Shown: positions 1 through 8,823 of the stretch, piece after piece | Position numbering within the stretch: the stretch's first letter is position 1 | Layout: each line of letters opens with the position of its first letter | DNA from: Acidobacteriota bacterium | GTDB lineage: Bacteria > Acidobacteriota > Thermoanaerobaculia > Multivoradales > Multivoraceae | NCBI GenBank assembly: GCA_011523565.1 | Contig: WTGL01000021.1 | Location: 8,848-42,881 of the forward strand | Direction: 5' to 3' | DNA length: 34,034 nucleotides | Translations under genes and position numbers: made by a program | Notes under the pieces: generated by a model | What the model was told of the DNA's origin: nothing | What the model saw: the letters and a program-made list of their open reading frames with translations, nothing else | The model's database searches: none

Positions 1-1
1 G

Positions 2-172
2 CGCCTCCGCATCGCCAAGCTCGACGTCGACCACGCCCAGGACGTGGCCGTTCGTTACGGCGTACAGGGCATCCCGCACTTCATCCTGTTCAAGGATGGC
101 GAGATCCTGGGCCGCATGACCGGCGCCGCGCCGAAGATGCGGTTCGAGGCCTTCCTGAACGATCACGTCTGA
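2..172 (+). CDS. trxA: Thioredoxin-family protein, C-terminal part (cut by window start)
   Basis: The reading frame enters from the left edge and gives the last 56 residues of a thioredoxin fold. Visible are the strand with KLDVDHAQDVAVRYGV, the conserved cis-proline loop (GIPHF), the next strand (ILFKDGE) and the closing helix. Thioredoxins reduce protein disulfides in the cytoplasm. The redox-active CxxC motif would lie upstream of the window, so activity cannot be confirmed. The C-terminus matches the usual end of a single-domain thioredoxin of about 105-110 residues. The stop lies 22 bases before the next start, so the two genes may be cotranscribed. A longer thioredoxin-like protein ending in this domain cannot be excluded. 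Confidence 0.8.
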   Translation, partial: RLRIAKLDVDHAQDVAVRYGVQGIPHFILFKDGEILGRMTGAAPKMRFEAFLNDHV

Positions 173-194
173 TCCGGAATCTGGCGCCGGCGTG

Positions 195-1421
195 ATGGCC
201 TGGACGCGGAACGAGCTGCTGGGGGACCTCCTTGCAGCGGAGAACGCCGAGGCCCTTCTGGTCCTGGCTGGGTCGAGCCGTGACCCGGACTTGGCGCCCT
301 TCGTCGGGGGTGGTCGGCTGGGAGACGCCTGTGTGGTGGGGCATGGCGGCGGGGCCTGGCTCGTGTACTTCACGTCGATGGAACGGGAGGAAGCGGCCCG
401 GGCGGAGGCGGGGGGTGTCGAGCTGATCCACCCGGCCGACTTCGGGATGGAGACTCTGCGTCGGGAAGGGAAGACTCTCGAGGAGATCTTCGCGGCGGCC
501 GTGAGGGCCGCACTCGATCGGGCCGGCGTCGTTCCGGGTCGAGTGGCGCTTGCCGGTCGGCCGGCGGCGGGCCTTGCCGTGGCAATGGCGGGAAGGCTCG
601 AAGAGGGGGGATGGAAGCCTGTCTCGGGACGCGGACTGATGCTCGCGCTCCGCCGCACCAAGACGAAGGGCGAGACCGAGGGAATCGCATCCGCCGCGCG
701 AGCAACCGTCGAGGCCTTCGAATCGGTGGCGCGGATGCTGGCCGACAGCTCGGTCCGGGAGCGTGGAGAACTCTGGCTGGGCGAGGAACGCGTCACCGTG
801 GCCCGGGTCAAGGCCTTCGCGGCGCAGGTGTTCGCTGCCCACGGTCTGGAACAGCCTGAGAGTTCCATTGTCGCTCCGGCGGAAGAGGGGGCCACCGGGC
901 ACAGCACCGGTACGCCGGAACGGGGCCTGAGGGCGGGCGGGTCCATCGTCGTCGACCTGTTCCCGCGCGGCCTGCTGTTCGCCGATTGCACAAGGACCTT
1001 CTGTGTGGGAGAGCCGCCGGAGGAGCTGGCGAGGGCGCACGGCCTGGTGCTGGAGGCGCTCGAGACGAGTCTCGAAGCCGTCCGTCCCGGCGTACGGGGC
1101 TGGACGCTCCACGAGCGGGTGTGCCGCCTGTTCGAGTACGAGGGCTTCGAGGTGCCCGACAAGAATCCCGGGGCCCAAAGCGGCTACTTCCACCTGCTGG
1201 GTCACGGTGTCGGCTACGAACTGCACGAGCTGCCCAGCTTCCGGGAGACTGGACCCGGCACGGAGGCGTTTCGGGCGGGCGACGTGGTGACGATCGAGCC
1301 CGGGCTCTACGACCCGGAAGCCGGGTGGGGAGTACGACTCGAGGATCTCGTGGTCGTGACGGAGGACGGCATGAGGAACCTCACGCCACTGCCCTACGAT
1401 CTCGATCCCCGCGCCTGGTAG
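195..1421 (+). CDS. M24 family metallopeptidase (Xaa-Pro aminopeptidase-like)
   Basis: This 408-residue protein is a two-domain pita-bread peptidase. Residues about 1-155 form a creatinase-like N-terminal domain, and residues about 165-400 form the M24 catalytic domain. All five metal ligands expected of the family are present: D254 (VVDLFP), D264 (FADCTRT), H337 (GHGVG), E368 (TIEPG) and E383 (VRLED). The family removes N-terminal residues next to proline or cleaves related X-Pro dipeptides using two metal ions, normally in the cytoplasm. No signal peptide is seen. A GTG directly before the chosen ATG (192) is an equally possible start, and neither has a clear ribosome binding site. The gene ends convergent to guaB. 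Exact substrate is not inferable. Confidence 0.88.
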   Translation: MAWTRNELLGDLLAAENAEALLVLAGSSRDPDLAPFVGGGRLGDACVVGHGGGAWLVYFTSMEREEAARAEAGGVELIHPADFGMETLRREGKTLEEIFAAAVRAALDRAGVVPGRVALAGRPAAGLAVAMAGRLEEGGWKPVSGRGLMLALRRTKTKGETEGIASAARATVEAFESVARMLADSSVRERGELWLGEERVTVARVKAFAAQVFAAHGLEQPESSIVAPAEEGATGHSTGTPERGLRAGGSIVVDLFPRGLLFADCTRTFCVGEPPEELARAHGLVLEALETSLEAVRPGVRGWTLHERVCRLFEYEGFEVPDKNPGAQSGYFHLLGHGVGYELHELPSFRETGPGTEAFRAGDVVTIEPGLYDPEAGWGVRLEDLVVVTEDGMRNLTPLPYDLDPRAW

Positions 1422-1457
1422 GCGCCCTTGAAGCCGTGCGGTACTCCGGTGTCGGTC

Positions 1458-1477
1458 GGCCGGTTCGGGAACCGGCC
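1458..1477. terminator. Hairpin between convergent genes
   Basis: A perfect 8-bp stem GGCCGGTT/AACCGGCC closes a CGGG loop in the 86-base gap between the converging aminopeptidase and guaB ends. No T-tract follows on either strand, so termination is inferred from position and stem strength only. Confidence 0.45.
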
Positions 1478-1507
1478 CCCGCTGGCCCCCGGACTGGCGG
1501 GCGCTGC

Positions 1508-2989
1508 CTAGCTCCGGTCGACCCAGTAGTTGGGCGCTTCCTTCGTGATGACCACGTCGTGGGCGTGGCCCTCCTTCTGGCCCGCGGCGGTGACCCGGAC
1601 CATGCGGGCCCGGGTTCGCAGTTCTCCGATGCTGGCGCAGCCGGACAGGCCCATGCCGGAGCGCAGACCGCCGGTCAGTTGGGCGATCACCTGGTGGACA
1701 CTGCCCTTGTGGGGGACCATGCCTTCGATGCCCTCCGGCACCAGCTTCGAGAGCGGTTCGTCATCGGCCTGGAAGTACCGGTCGGCGCTGCCCTCGGCCA
1801 TCGCGGACAGGGAACCCATGCCGCGGTAGGCCTTGTAGCTGCGCCCCTGGTAGAGGATCGTCTCGCCGGGGCTTTCCTCGGTGCCGGCGAGCAGCGAGCC
1901 GACCATCACGCCGTGGGCGCCGCAGGCCAGCGCCTTGGTCAGGTCACCCGAGAAGCGGATGCCGCCGTCGGCCACGATGGGCACGTCTCCGGCTTCGGAA
2001 GCGGCGTCGCGGATCGCCGTGACCTGGGGCATGCCGGCGCCGGTGACGACGCGCGTGGTACAGATGCTGCCCGGTCCGATGCCGACCTTGATCCCGTCCG
2101 CGCCGCGTTCGGTGAGCGCCCGCGCACCCTCGGCGGTCGCCACATTCCCGACCAGGAGCTGAGCGTCGGGCAGCGCCTCGCGGATTCGGGCCAAGGCACT
2201 GAGCACGCCGCGGCTGTGGGCGTGCGAGGAGTCCACGACGAGCACATCGACCTGTGCCGAGGCCAGCGCCCGCGCCCGTTCCAGGTAGTTCCCGGCCGTG
2301 CCGACCGCCGCCGCCACCCGCAGCCGACCGAGGTCGTCCTTGCAGGCGATCGGGTACTCCATCATCTTCTGGATGTCCTTGACGGTGATCAGGCCCTTCA
2401 GGTTGCCGTCGTCGTCCACGACCAGCAGTTTCTCGATCCGGTGGTGGTGGAGTTGGGCCTTGGCCTGCTCCAGCGTCGTTCCCTGGGGGACCGTGACCAG
2501 GTTCTCGTGCGTCATCAGCTCGGAGACGGGACGGCTGGTGTTCGTCTCGAACCGCAGATCGCGGTTGGTCAGGATGCCGACGAGGTGCCCGTCGCGATCG
2601 GTGACCGGAACGCCGGAGATCTTGTAGCGGGCCATCAGGTCGAGCGCTTCGTGAATCCGCTGCTCGGGCCGGATCGTGATCGGGTTGACGATCATGCCCG
2701 CCTCGGAGCGCTTGACCCGGTCGACCTCCGTGGCCTGGGCCTCGATGGAGAGGTTCTTGTGGATGACCCCGATGCCCCCCTCCTGGGCCAGGGCGATCGC
2801 CAGTTCGGCCTCGGTCACGGTGTCCATCGCGGCCGAGATCAGGGGAATGTTCAACTCGATTCCGCGGGTGACGCGGGTGTCGAGACGGACGTCGTTCGGA
2901 TGCACCTCCGAGAGGCCCGGGGCCAGGAGGACATCGTCGAAGGTGAGGGCGAGTGCGGGGGTGTCACCCCCTGAATCCGACGTTTCCAT
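1508..2989 (-). CDS. guaB: Inosine-5'-monophosphate dehydrogenase
   Basis: This 493-residue enzyme oxidises IMP to XMP with NAD+, the committed step of GMP synthesis. The TIM-barrel starts with [11 protein letters not shown]. Two CBS domains are inserted at residues about 95-215. The catalytic loop GPGSICTTR carries the nucleophilic cysteine near residue 310, and the mobile flap follows ([10 protein letters not shown], then the conserved arginine-tyrosine of DRYFQ). Length and domain order are normal for bacterial GuaB. The ATG at 2989 gives the usual short leader before the barrel; an in-frame upstream ATG at 3037 would add 16 atypical residues. It lies 73 bases downstream of secA on the same strand. 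Its product feeds gmk, which is elsewhere in this window. Confidence 0.96.
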   Translation of the reverse strand: METSDSGGDTPALALTFDDVLLAPGLSEVHPNDVRLDTRVTRGIELNIPLISAAMDTVTEAELAIALAQEGGIGVIHKNLSIEAQATEVDRVKRSEAGMIVNPITIRPEQRIHEALDLMARYKISGVPVTDRDGHLVGILTNRDLRFETNTSRPVSELMTHENLVTVPQGTTLEQAKAQLHHHRIEKLLVVDDDGNLKGLITVKDIQKMMEYPIACKDDLGRLRVAAAVGTAGNYLERARALASAQVDVLVVDSSHAHSRGVLSALARIREALPDAQLLVGNVATAEGARALTERGADGIKVGIGPGSICTTRVVTGAGMPQVTAIRDAASEAGDVPIVADGGIRFSGDLTKALACGAHGVMVGSLLAGTEESPGETILYQGRSYKAYRGMGSLSAMAEGSADRYFQADDEPLSKLVPEGIEGMVPHKGSVHQVIAQLTGGLRSGMGLSGCASIGELRTRARMVRVTAAGQKEGHAHDVVITKEAPNYWVDRS

Positions 2990-3062
2990 GCCGAACGCTA
3001 TCAACTGGGAGGCTATGGCGCACCCAGTCCCGGCCACACGCAGCGCTTGGCGTTGAGAGTTC

Positions 3063-5518
<2,456 letters not shown>

Positions 5519-5536
5519 CGACTCGTTCCGGGGAGA

Positions 5537-5611
5537 AGCGACGCCGCGGCCGGCCGGATCGCCGATCGACGGGTTCCTGGGTGTCAGGGCCGCGCTGCGT
5601 CCGGCGTCGCT
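5537..5611 (-). repeat. Long-range inverted repeat in the secA leader
   Basis: The arms AGCGACGCCG (5537-5546) and CGGCGTCGCT (5602-5611) are perfect complements 55 bases apart. They fill most of the 97-base gap between the M23 peptidase stop and the secA start. In the transcript they could fold the secA leader. A regulatory role is inference; no leader peptide is apparent. Confidence 0.3.
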
Positions 5612-5615
5612 ACCG

Positions 5616-6503
5616 CTAGCTCTGGTCTCGCATGAACTCGAACGGGTCGCGGTTGTCGCCGGCGAGCCGGACTTCATAGTGCAGGTGGTAGCCGGTCGCG
5701 CGTCCGGAGTTGCCGACCCGGCCTAACGTCTCCCCGCGGCGGACCTCCTGGCCCTCTTCGACCAGGATCTCCGACAGGTGACCGAAACGGGTCTCGTAGC
5801 CGAAGCGGTGGACCACGTAGACCGCGCGGCCCAGGTTGCCCGCCCGCTCCGCGCGAACCACGATGCCGTCGGCGGTGGCGACGACTTCCTGGCCGCGGTC
5901 GGCCGAGATGTCGATGCCGTCGTGATGGGCGCGCTGCCCGGTGATCGGATCGCGGCGGAAGCCGAAACCACTGTTGATCACGCCCCGGACCGGCGAGATC
6001 ATGGGCGTGGAGCGGAGCAGGAGCAGCCGATTCTCGACGGCACCGTTCACCTCGTCCAGCTGACCGTCGAGCCGGGAGGCTCGGGCTTCAAGCAGGGACA
6101 GGTCGTAGCGGTTGGGAGCCGCGGGGCTCGGGTAGCTGCCGCCTGCGCCGGTTTCGGACGGACGGTTCTCCGGCTCGGCGCCGACCATCTGCTCGAGGCC
6201 GGCGACGATCGAGAGTTCGCGCGTGCGGTCCTCGGCGTCCGTCAGGGCCTGCTGCAGGCGCGAGATGCTGGCTTCGAACGAGTCGTTGGCCCGGCGCAGT
6301 TCCTCGTTCTCGCTCTCGATCCGGGCGAGGTCGCGCAGTTCCGCCGCCGAGCGCATCTGGGCGACGGTGGCCCAGCCGACGAACCCCAGCACGAGGACGG
6401 CGGCGGCTGCGAGCGCGGTCAACCAGCGGCTGCTGACGCGGAACTGCCGCGTCCGCTTCTGGGAGTGCGGCACGAAGACGATGGTGTGGAGCCTTGATCG
6501 CAT
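5616..6503 (-). CDS. M23 (LytM-type) peptidoglycan endopeptidase, membrane-anchored
   Basis: This 295-residue protein begins with a basic cytoplasmic segment, one transmembrane helix (about residues 28-48, [19 protein letters not shown]) and a coiled coil (about 55-95, rich in E, L and R). It ends in an M23 peptidase domain (about 165-290). Zinc ligands are visible as the H-x3-D motif in HHDGIDIS near residue 195 and the HLH motif in GYHLHYEV near residue 270, so it should be catalytically competent. M23 enzymes cut peptide cross-links in the periplasmic cell wall; TM-coiled-coil versions also act in cell division or envelope remodelling. It is first in a - strand run with secA and guaB, behind a near-consensus promoter. 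Confidence 0.9.
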   Translation of the reverse strand: MRSRLHTIVFVPHSQKRTRQFRVSSRWLTALAAAAVLVLGFVGWATVAQMRSAAELRDLARIESENEELRRANDSFEASISRLQQALTDAEDRTRELSIVAGLEQMVGAEPENRPSETGAGGSYPSPAAPNRYDLSLLEARASRLDGQLDEVNGAVENRLLLLRSTPMISPVRGVINSGFGFRRDPITGQRAHHDGIDISADRGQEVVATADGIVVRAERAGNLGRAVYVVHRFGYETRFGHLSEILVEEGQEVRRGETLGRVGNSGRATGYHLHYEVRLAGDNRDPFEFMRDQS

Positions 6504-6578
6504 GCTGGGAGAGCCTGTCCGGGGCGGGGTGGCAGCGAGGGTCGGATGCCGCAGCCGTACCTATAGATGTGCCCGAAT

Positions 6579-6607
6579 ATTATCCGCCTTGGGCGGACCC
6601 ATGTCAA
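6579..6607 (-). promoter_or_regulatory. Near-consensus sigma-70 promoter for the M23 peptidase gene
   Basis: On the - strand a perfect -35 TTGACA (6602-6607) is followed, after exactly 17 bases, by the -10 GATAAT (6579-6584, five of six consensus positions). Transcription would start near 6572, leaving a leader of about 70 bases before the ATG at 6503. The rest of the 239-base gap up to comM shows only the comM terminator hairpin. Confidence 0.75.
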
Positions 6608-6688
6608 GAACACGGACCGGCTGAGGGCGGCAGCCTGGACCGGGTCGGCGAAGGCACTCTAGCAGGAGATGGGAACCCCGGTCAGGGG

Positions 6689-6729
6689 GGCGGCCGGACG
6701 GGGCTGAGGGGAATCCCCGCCCGGCCGCC
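6689..6729 (-). terminator. GC-rich hairpin downstream of comM
   Basis: The arms GGCGGCCGG-a-CGGGG and CCCCG-c-CCGGCCGCC pair over 14 positions with one a/c mismatch around an 11-base loop, 13 bases past the comM stop. It lacks a clear U-tract. It sits where a terminator is needed, before the M23 promoter. Confidence 0.5.
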
Positions 6730-6742
6730 TTCCGCTTCGACG

Positions 6743-8248
6743 TCACGGTCCGGTGCGATCCAGAGGCCGGTACTGGATCGCTTCCGCGACGTGCGTGACG
6801 TCGACCTTGGGGGACCTGTCGAGGTCGGCGATGGTGCGAGCCACCTTGAGCGCCCGGGTCAGAGCCCGTGCGGACATCGCCAGGCGCTCGAACGCGGCGT
6901 CGATGAGGCTCTGCGCGGCGCTCGTGGGTCGGCAATGCCGATCGAGATGCCGTCGCGTCATCGCGCTGTTCAGGGGTGTCGGATGGTCCGCGGAGAACCT
7001 GGAGGCCTGGGTGCCGCGCGCTGCGGACACCCTTTCGGCGATCGAGGCCGAGGTCTCGGATGCCGGCCCCTTCAACTCGTCGAGACTCGGTACCGGCATT
7101 TCGATGTGGAGATCGATGCGATCGAGCAGGGGCCCGGAGAGCTTCCGGCGGTAGCCGTCGACGTCGCGGGTCGTGCACACGCATTCCGCGCGCGGGTCTC
7201 CCAGATGGCCGCAGCGGCACGGGTTGGAAGCGGCGACCAGGGTGAAGCGGGCCGGGAAGGTGAGCCGCGCCTGCGCTCTGACCACCGTTACGGTGCCATC
7301 TTCGAGCGGCTGGCGCAGCGCCTCGAGCGCGTCGCGACGGAACTCGGGCAGTTCATCGAGGAACAGCACGCCCCCGTGGGCGAGGCTGATCTCTCCGGGT
7401 CTCGGCATGGAACCGCCTCCGATCAGCCCGGATGAGGAGACTCCGGCATGGGGGCTGCGGAACGGGCGTGCCCACAGCAGACCGTTCATGCGGGCGGCGC
7501 GAGCCAGAGAGTGGATCTTGGTTACCGTGATCGCCTCGGATTCGGTGAGCGGCGGCAGAATGCCGGGCAGCCGGCGGGCGAGCATCGTCTTGCCAGTTCC
7601 CGGCGGCCCGACGAAGAGCACGTTGTGTCCGCCCGCCGCCGCGATCTCGAGCGCCCGCTTGGCGGTTTCCTGGCCGCGCACGTCGGAGAAGTCCGGGACC
7701 GCGGCCTCGGTGTCGCCGCGGGGGAGGGGAGTCGCCGGACCGATGGTCAGGTCTCCGCTCAGGTGCTGGATCGCATCCCGCAGATGAGTGATCGGCACGA
7801 CCGGCGTACCGGACAGCGCCGCGGCCTGCCGGCTGTTCGCCGCCGGAAGCAGGAGTTCGCGGATTCCGTGCCGGCAGGCCAGCTCAGCGACCTGCAGGGC
7901 GCCCCGGATCGGACGTACTTCGCCGTCGAGGCCGAGTTCGCCGCAGGCCATTCGCCCCTCCAGCGAGTCGGGCGTCAGTTCCCGATGAGCGGTCAGCAGA
8001 CCCAGGGCGATCGGCAGATCGAGCTGGTTGCCTTCCTTCTTCAGGTCGGCGGGGGCTAGGTTGATGACCACATTGCGGTTCTTCAGGTCGTATCCGCTGT
8101 TGCGGATTGCCGACCGGACCCGATCGCGGCTTTCGCGAACGGCGGTATCCGGGAGCCCGATCAACTGCATCGCGGGCAGACCGAAGTCGGCCCCGACCTC
8201 CACCTGGACCTCTCGCGCTTCGATGCCCCAGGGCGTCGCGGAACTCAT
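6743..8248 (-). CDS. comM: YifB/ComM-family Mg-chelatase-like AAA+ ATPase
   Basis: This 501-residue protein has the three-part YifB/ComM layout. An N-terminal Lon-like domain spans about residues 1-180 (GLPAMQLIGLPDTAVRESRD, NLAPADLKKEG). An AAA+ module follows, with Walker A GPPGTGKTML near 213-222, the signature SPHAGVSSSGLIGGG and Walker B GGVLFLDELPEF. A C-terminal Mg-chelatase domain starts at SNPCRCGHLG. In Vibrio and Haemophilus, ComM is a hexameric helicase that promotes branch migration during natural transformation; close homologues occur in many bacteria that are not known to be competent. The start at 8248 gives the family-typical N-terminus (MSSATPWGIEAREVQVEV); an upstream ATG at 8341 would add 31 unconserved residues and has been rejected. 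Confidence 0.93.
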   Translation of the reverse strand: MSSATPWGIEAREVQVEVGADFGLPAMQLIGLPDTAVRESRDRVRSAIRNSGYDLKNRNVVINLAPADLKKEGNQLDLPIALGLLTAHRELTPDSLEGRMACGELGLDGEVRPIRGALQVAELACRHGIRELLLPAANSRQAAALSGTPVVPITHLRDAIQHLSGDLTIGPATPLPRGDTEAAVPDFSDVRGQETAKRALEIAAAGGHNVLFVGPPGTGKTMLARRLPGILPPLTESEAITVTKIHSLARAARMNGLLWARPFRSPHAGVSSSGLIGGGSMPRPGEISLAHGGVLFLDELPEFRRDALEALRQPLEDGTVTVVRAQARLTFPARFTLVAASNPCRCGHLGDPRAECVCTTRDVDGYRRKLSGPLLDRIDLHIEMPVPSLDELKGPASETSASIAERVSAARGTQASRFSADHPTPLNSAMTRRHLDRHCRPTSAAQSLIDAAFERLAMSARALTRALKVARTIADLDRSPKVDVTHVAEAIQYRPLDRTGP

Positions 8249-8327
8249 GTAGGCGATCACATGGACTAAGACGCGAAACCGCGCCAGAACCTGGATCGGG
8301 TGAGTGTGAGGGGCGCCTTGAACGCGA

Positions 8328-8355
8328 GAGAGCGCAGGCATGAGCCTGCGCTCTC
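8328..8355. repeat. Perfect 12-bp hairpin with ATGA tetraloop
   Basis: GAGAGCGCAGGC (8328-8339) pairs perfectly with GCCTGCGCTCTC (8344-8355) around the loop ATGA. It lies about 80 bases upstream of the comM start. It also lies downstream of the 29-codon gene on the same strand, so it could terminate that transcript or structure the comM leader. There is no T-tract on either side. Confidence 0.5.
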
Positions 8356-8449
8356 GGATTGTCCCCGGCCTGAGTGGATGCGTTTTCGCGGTGGGCGTTC
8401 GGCGCCCGCTGGGCCTCGCCTCGCTCTCGTTGGCCTCGGCGCGGTCGGA

Positions 8450-8507
8450 CCGGATCAGCGATCCGGCGGACGCTCGGGCTCTTCAGGCGACGGTCGAGCG
8501 GCCGGAT
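8450..8507 (-). promoter_or_regulatory. Two overlapping, mutually exclusive hairpins downstream of the 29-codon gene
   Basis: Hairpin A has arms 8461-8467 plus 8471-8476 (ATCCGGC, CGCTCG) pairing with 8495-8507 (CGAGCG, GCCGGAT); a three-base bulge interrupts one side. Hairpin B pairs CCGGATC (8450-8456) with GATCCGG (8460-8466). The two share 8461-8466 and cannot form together. Hairpin A starts 14 bases past the mini-gene stop on the - strand. This is an attenuator- or terminator-like arrangement; function is inferred. Confidence 0.35.
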
Positions 8508-8520
8508 GTCGTTCGTCCAC

Positions 8521-8610
8521 TCAGGCTGCGGACTTGGCGGCCCCCGGCTTGTCTTCCCGGGCGGTCAGCCTCGGGATGGCCGGGGGCGGGAGATGGCCCG
8601 GCGGAGTCAT
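8521..8610 (-). CDS. Putative 29-residue peptide of unknown function
   Basis: This short gene would be missed by usual length cut-offs. It starts with ATG at 8610 and ends in TGA. The peptide begins MTPPGHLPPPAIPRL and ends REDKPGAAKSAA. It is proline-rich at the front, charged in the middle and alanine-rich at the end, with no cysteine and no membrane segment. Support comes from the signals around it. An anti-SD-complementary AAAGGAGG (8615-8622) sits four bases before the ATG, much stronger than most sites in this window. A promoter with perfect TTGACA lies at the correct distance upstream, and hairpins follow the stop. I do not recognise a family. It could be a regulatory leader peptide, a modified-peptide precursor, or a chance frame beside a non-coding RNA. 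Confidence 0.5.
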   Translation of the reverse strand: MTPPGHLPPPAIPRLTAREDKPGAAKSAA

Positions 8611-8639
8611 GGTGCCTCCTTTCACTGAACGCTGGATAC

Positions 8640-8668
8640 ACCGTAGGAGCGGAGGTTGACTCTGTCAA
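8640..8668 (-). promoter_or_regulatory. Promoter for the 29-codon gene
   Basis: On the - strand, TTGACA (8663-8668), a 17-base spacer and TACGGT (8640-8645, retaining the first two and last consensus positions). A start near 8633 leaves a leader of roughly 20 bases that carries the strong ribosome binding site. Confidence 0.5.
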
Positions 8669-8669
8669 G

Positions 8670-8687
8670 CGTCCGACCGGTCGGACG
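8670..8687. promoter_or_regulatory. 18-bp perfect palindrome, likely operator
   Basis: CGTCCGACCGGTCGGACG is fully self-complementary. It lies one base upstream of the -35 box of the leftward promoter and about 22 bases upstream of a rightward -10 box. The half-site GGTCGGAC occurs again at 8443-8450. Palindromes with a GACCGGTC core are typical of TetR-family dimers, but no regulator gene is adjacent, so the binding protein is unknown. Confidence 0.5.
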
Positions 8688-8709
8688 GTGAGGGCAGTCC
8701 CCAGTGGCG

Positions 8710-8715
8710 TAGAAT
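8710..8715 (+). promoter_or_regulatory. Possible -10 box for the acyltransferase/glycosyltransferase cluster
   Basis: TAGAAT matches five of six -10 consensus positions, and transcription from it would start near 8722. No acceptable -35 hexamer lies 16-18 bases upstream, so an activator or another sigma factor would be needed if it is used. Confidence 0.25.
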
Positions 8716-8760
8716 CGTGTCCAGGAATCGTGTCGATCAATCGCGTCGACCCACTGGGTG

Positions 8761-8794
8761 CCATCCGTACGGCCGATGACGGCCGTACGGATGG
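8761..8794. repeat. Perfect 14-bp inverted repeat
   Basis: CCATCCGTACGGCC (8761-8774) and GGCCGTACGGATGG (8781-8794) are exact complements around the loop GATGAC. It is the first of two tandem hairpins in the region just before the acyltransferase gene, and probably in its leader RNA. Confidence 0.7.
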
Positions 8795-8798
8795 TTCA

Positions 8799-8823
8799 CG
8801 GGTGGCGCGGAACGCGCCACCCG
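8799..8823. repeat. Perfect 11-bp inverted repeat with GAA loop
   Basis: CGGGTGGCGCG (8799-8809) pairs with CGCGCCACCCG (8813-8823). It is four bases downstream of the previous hairpin. The candidate GTG start at 8802 lies inside the left arm and would be sequestered when the stem forms. Confidence 0.65.

Noticed and set aside
986-2974. 662-codon + strand frame covering the aminopeptidase end and guaB
   Set aside because: It runs through two real genes in wrong frame or strand and through the terminator region between them.
8340-8801. In-frame upstream extension of the acyltransferase
   Set aside because: It would translate through palindromes and a promoter region, and the residues show no acyltransferase features.
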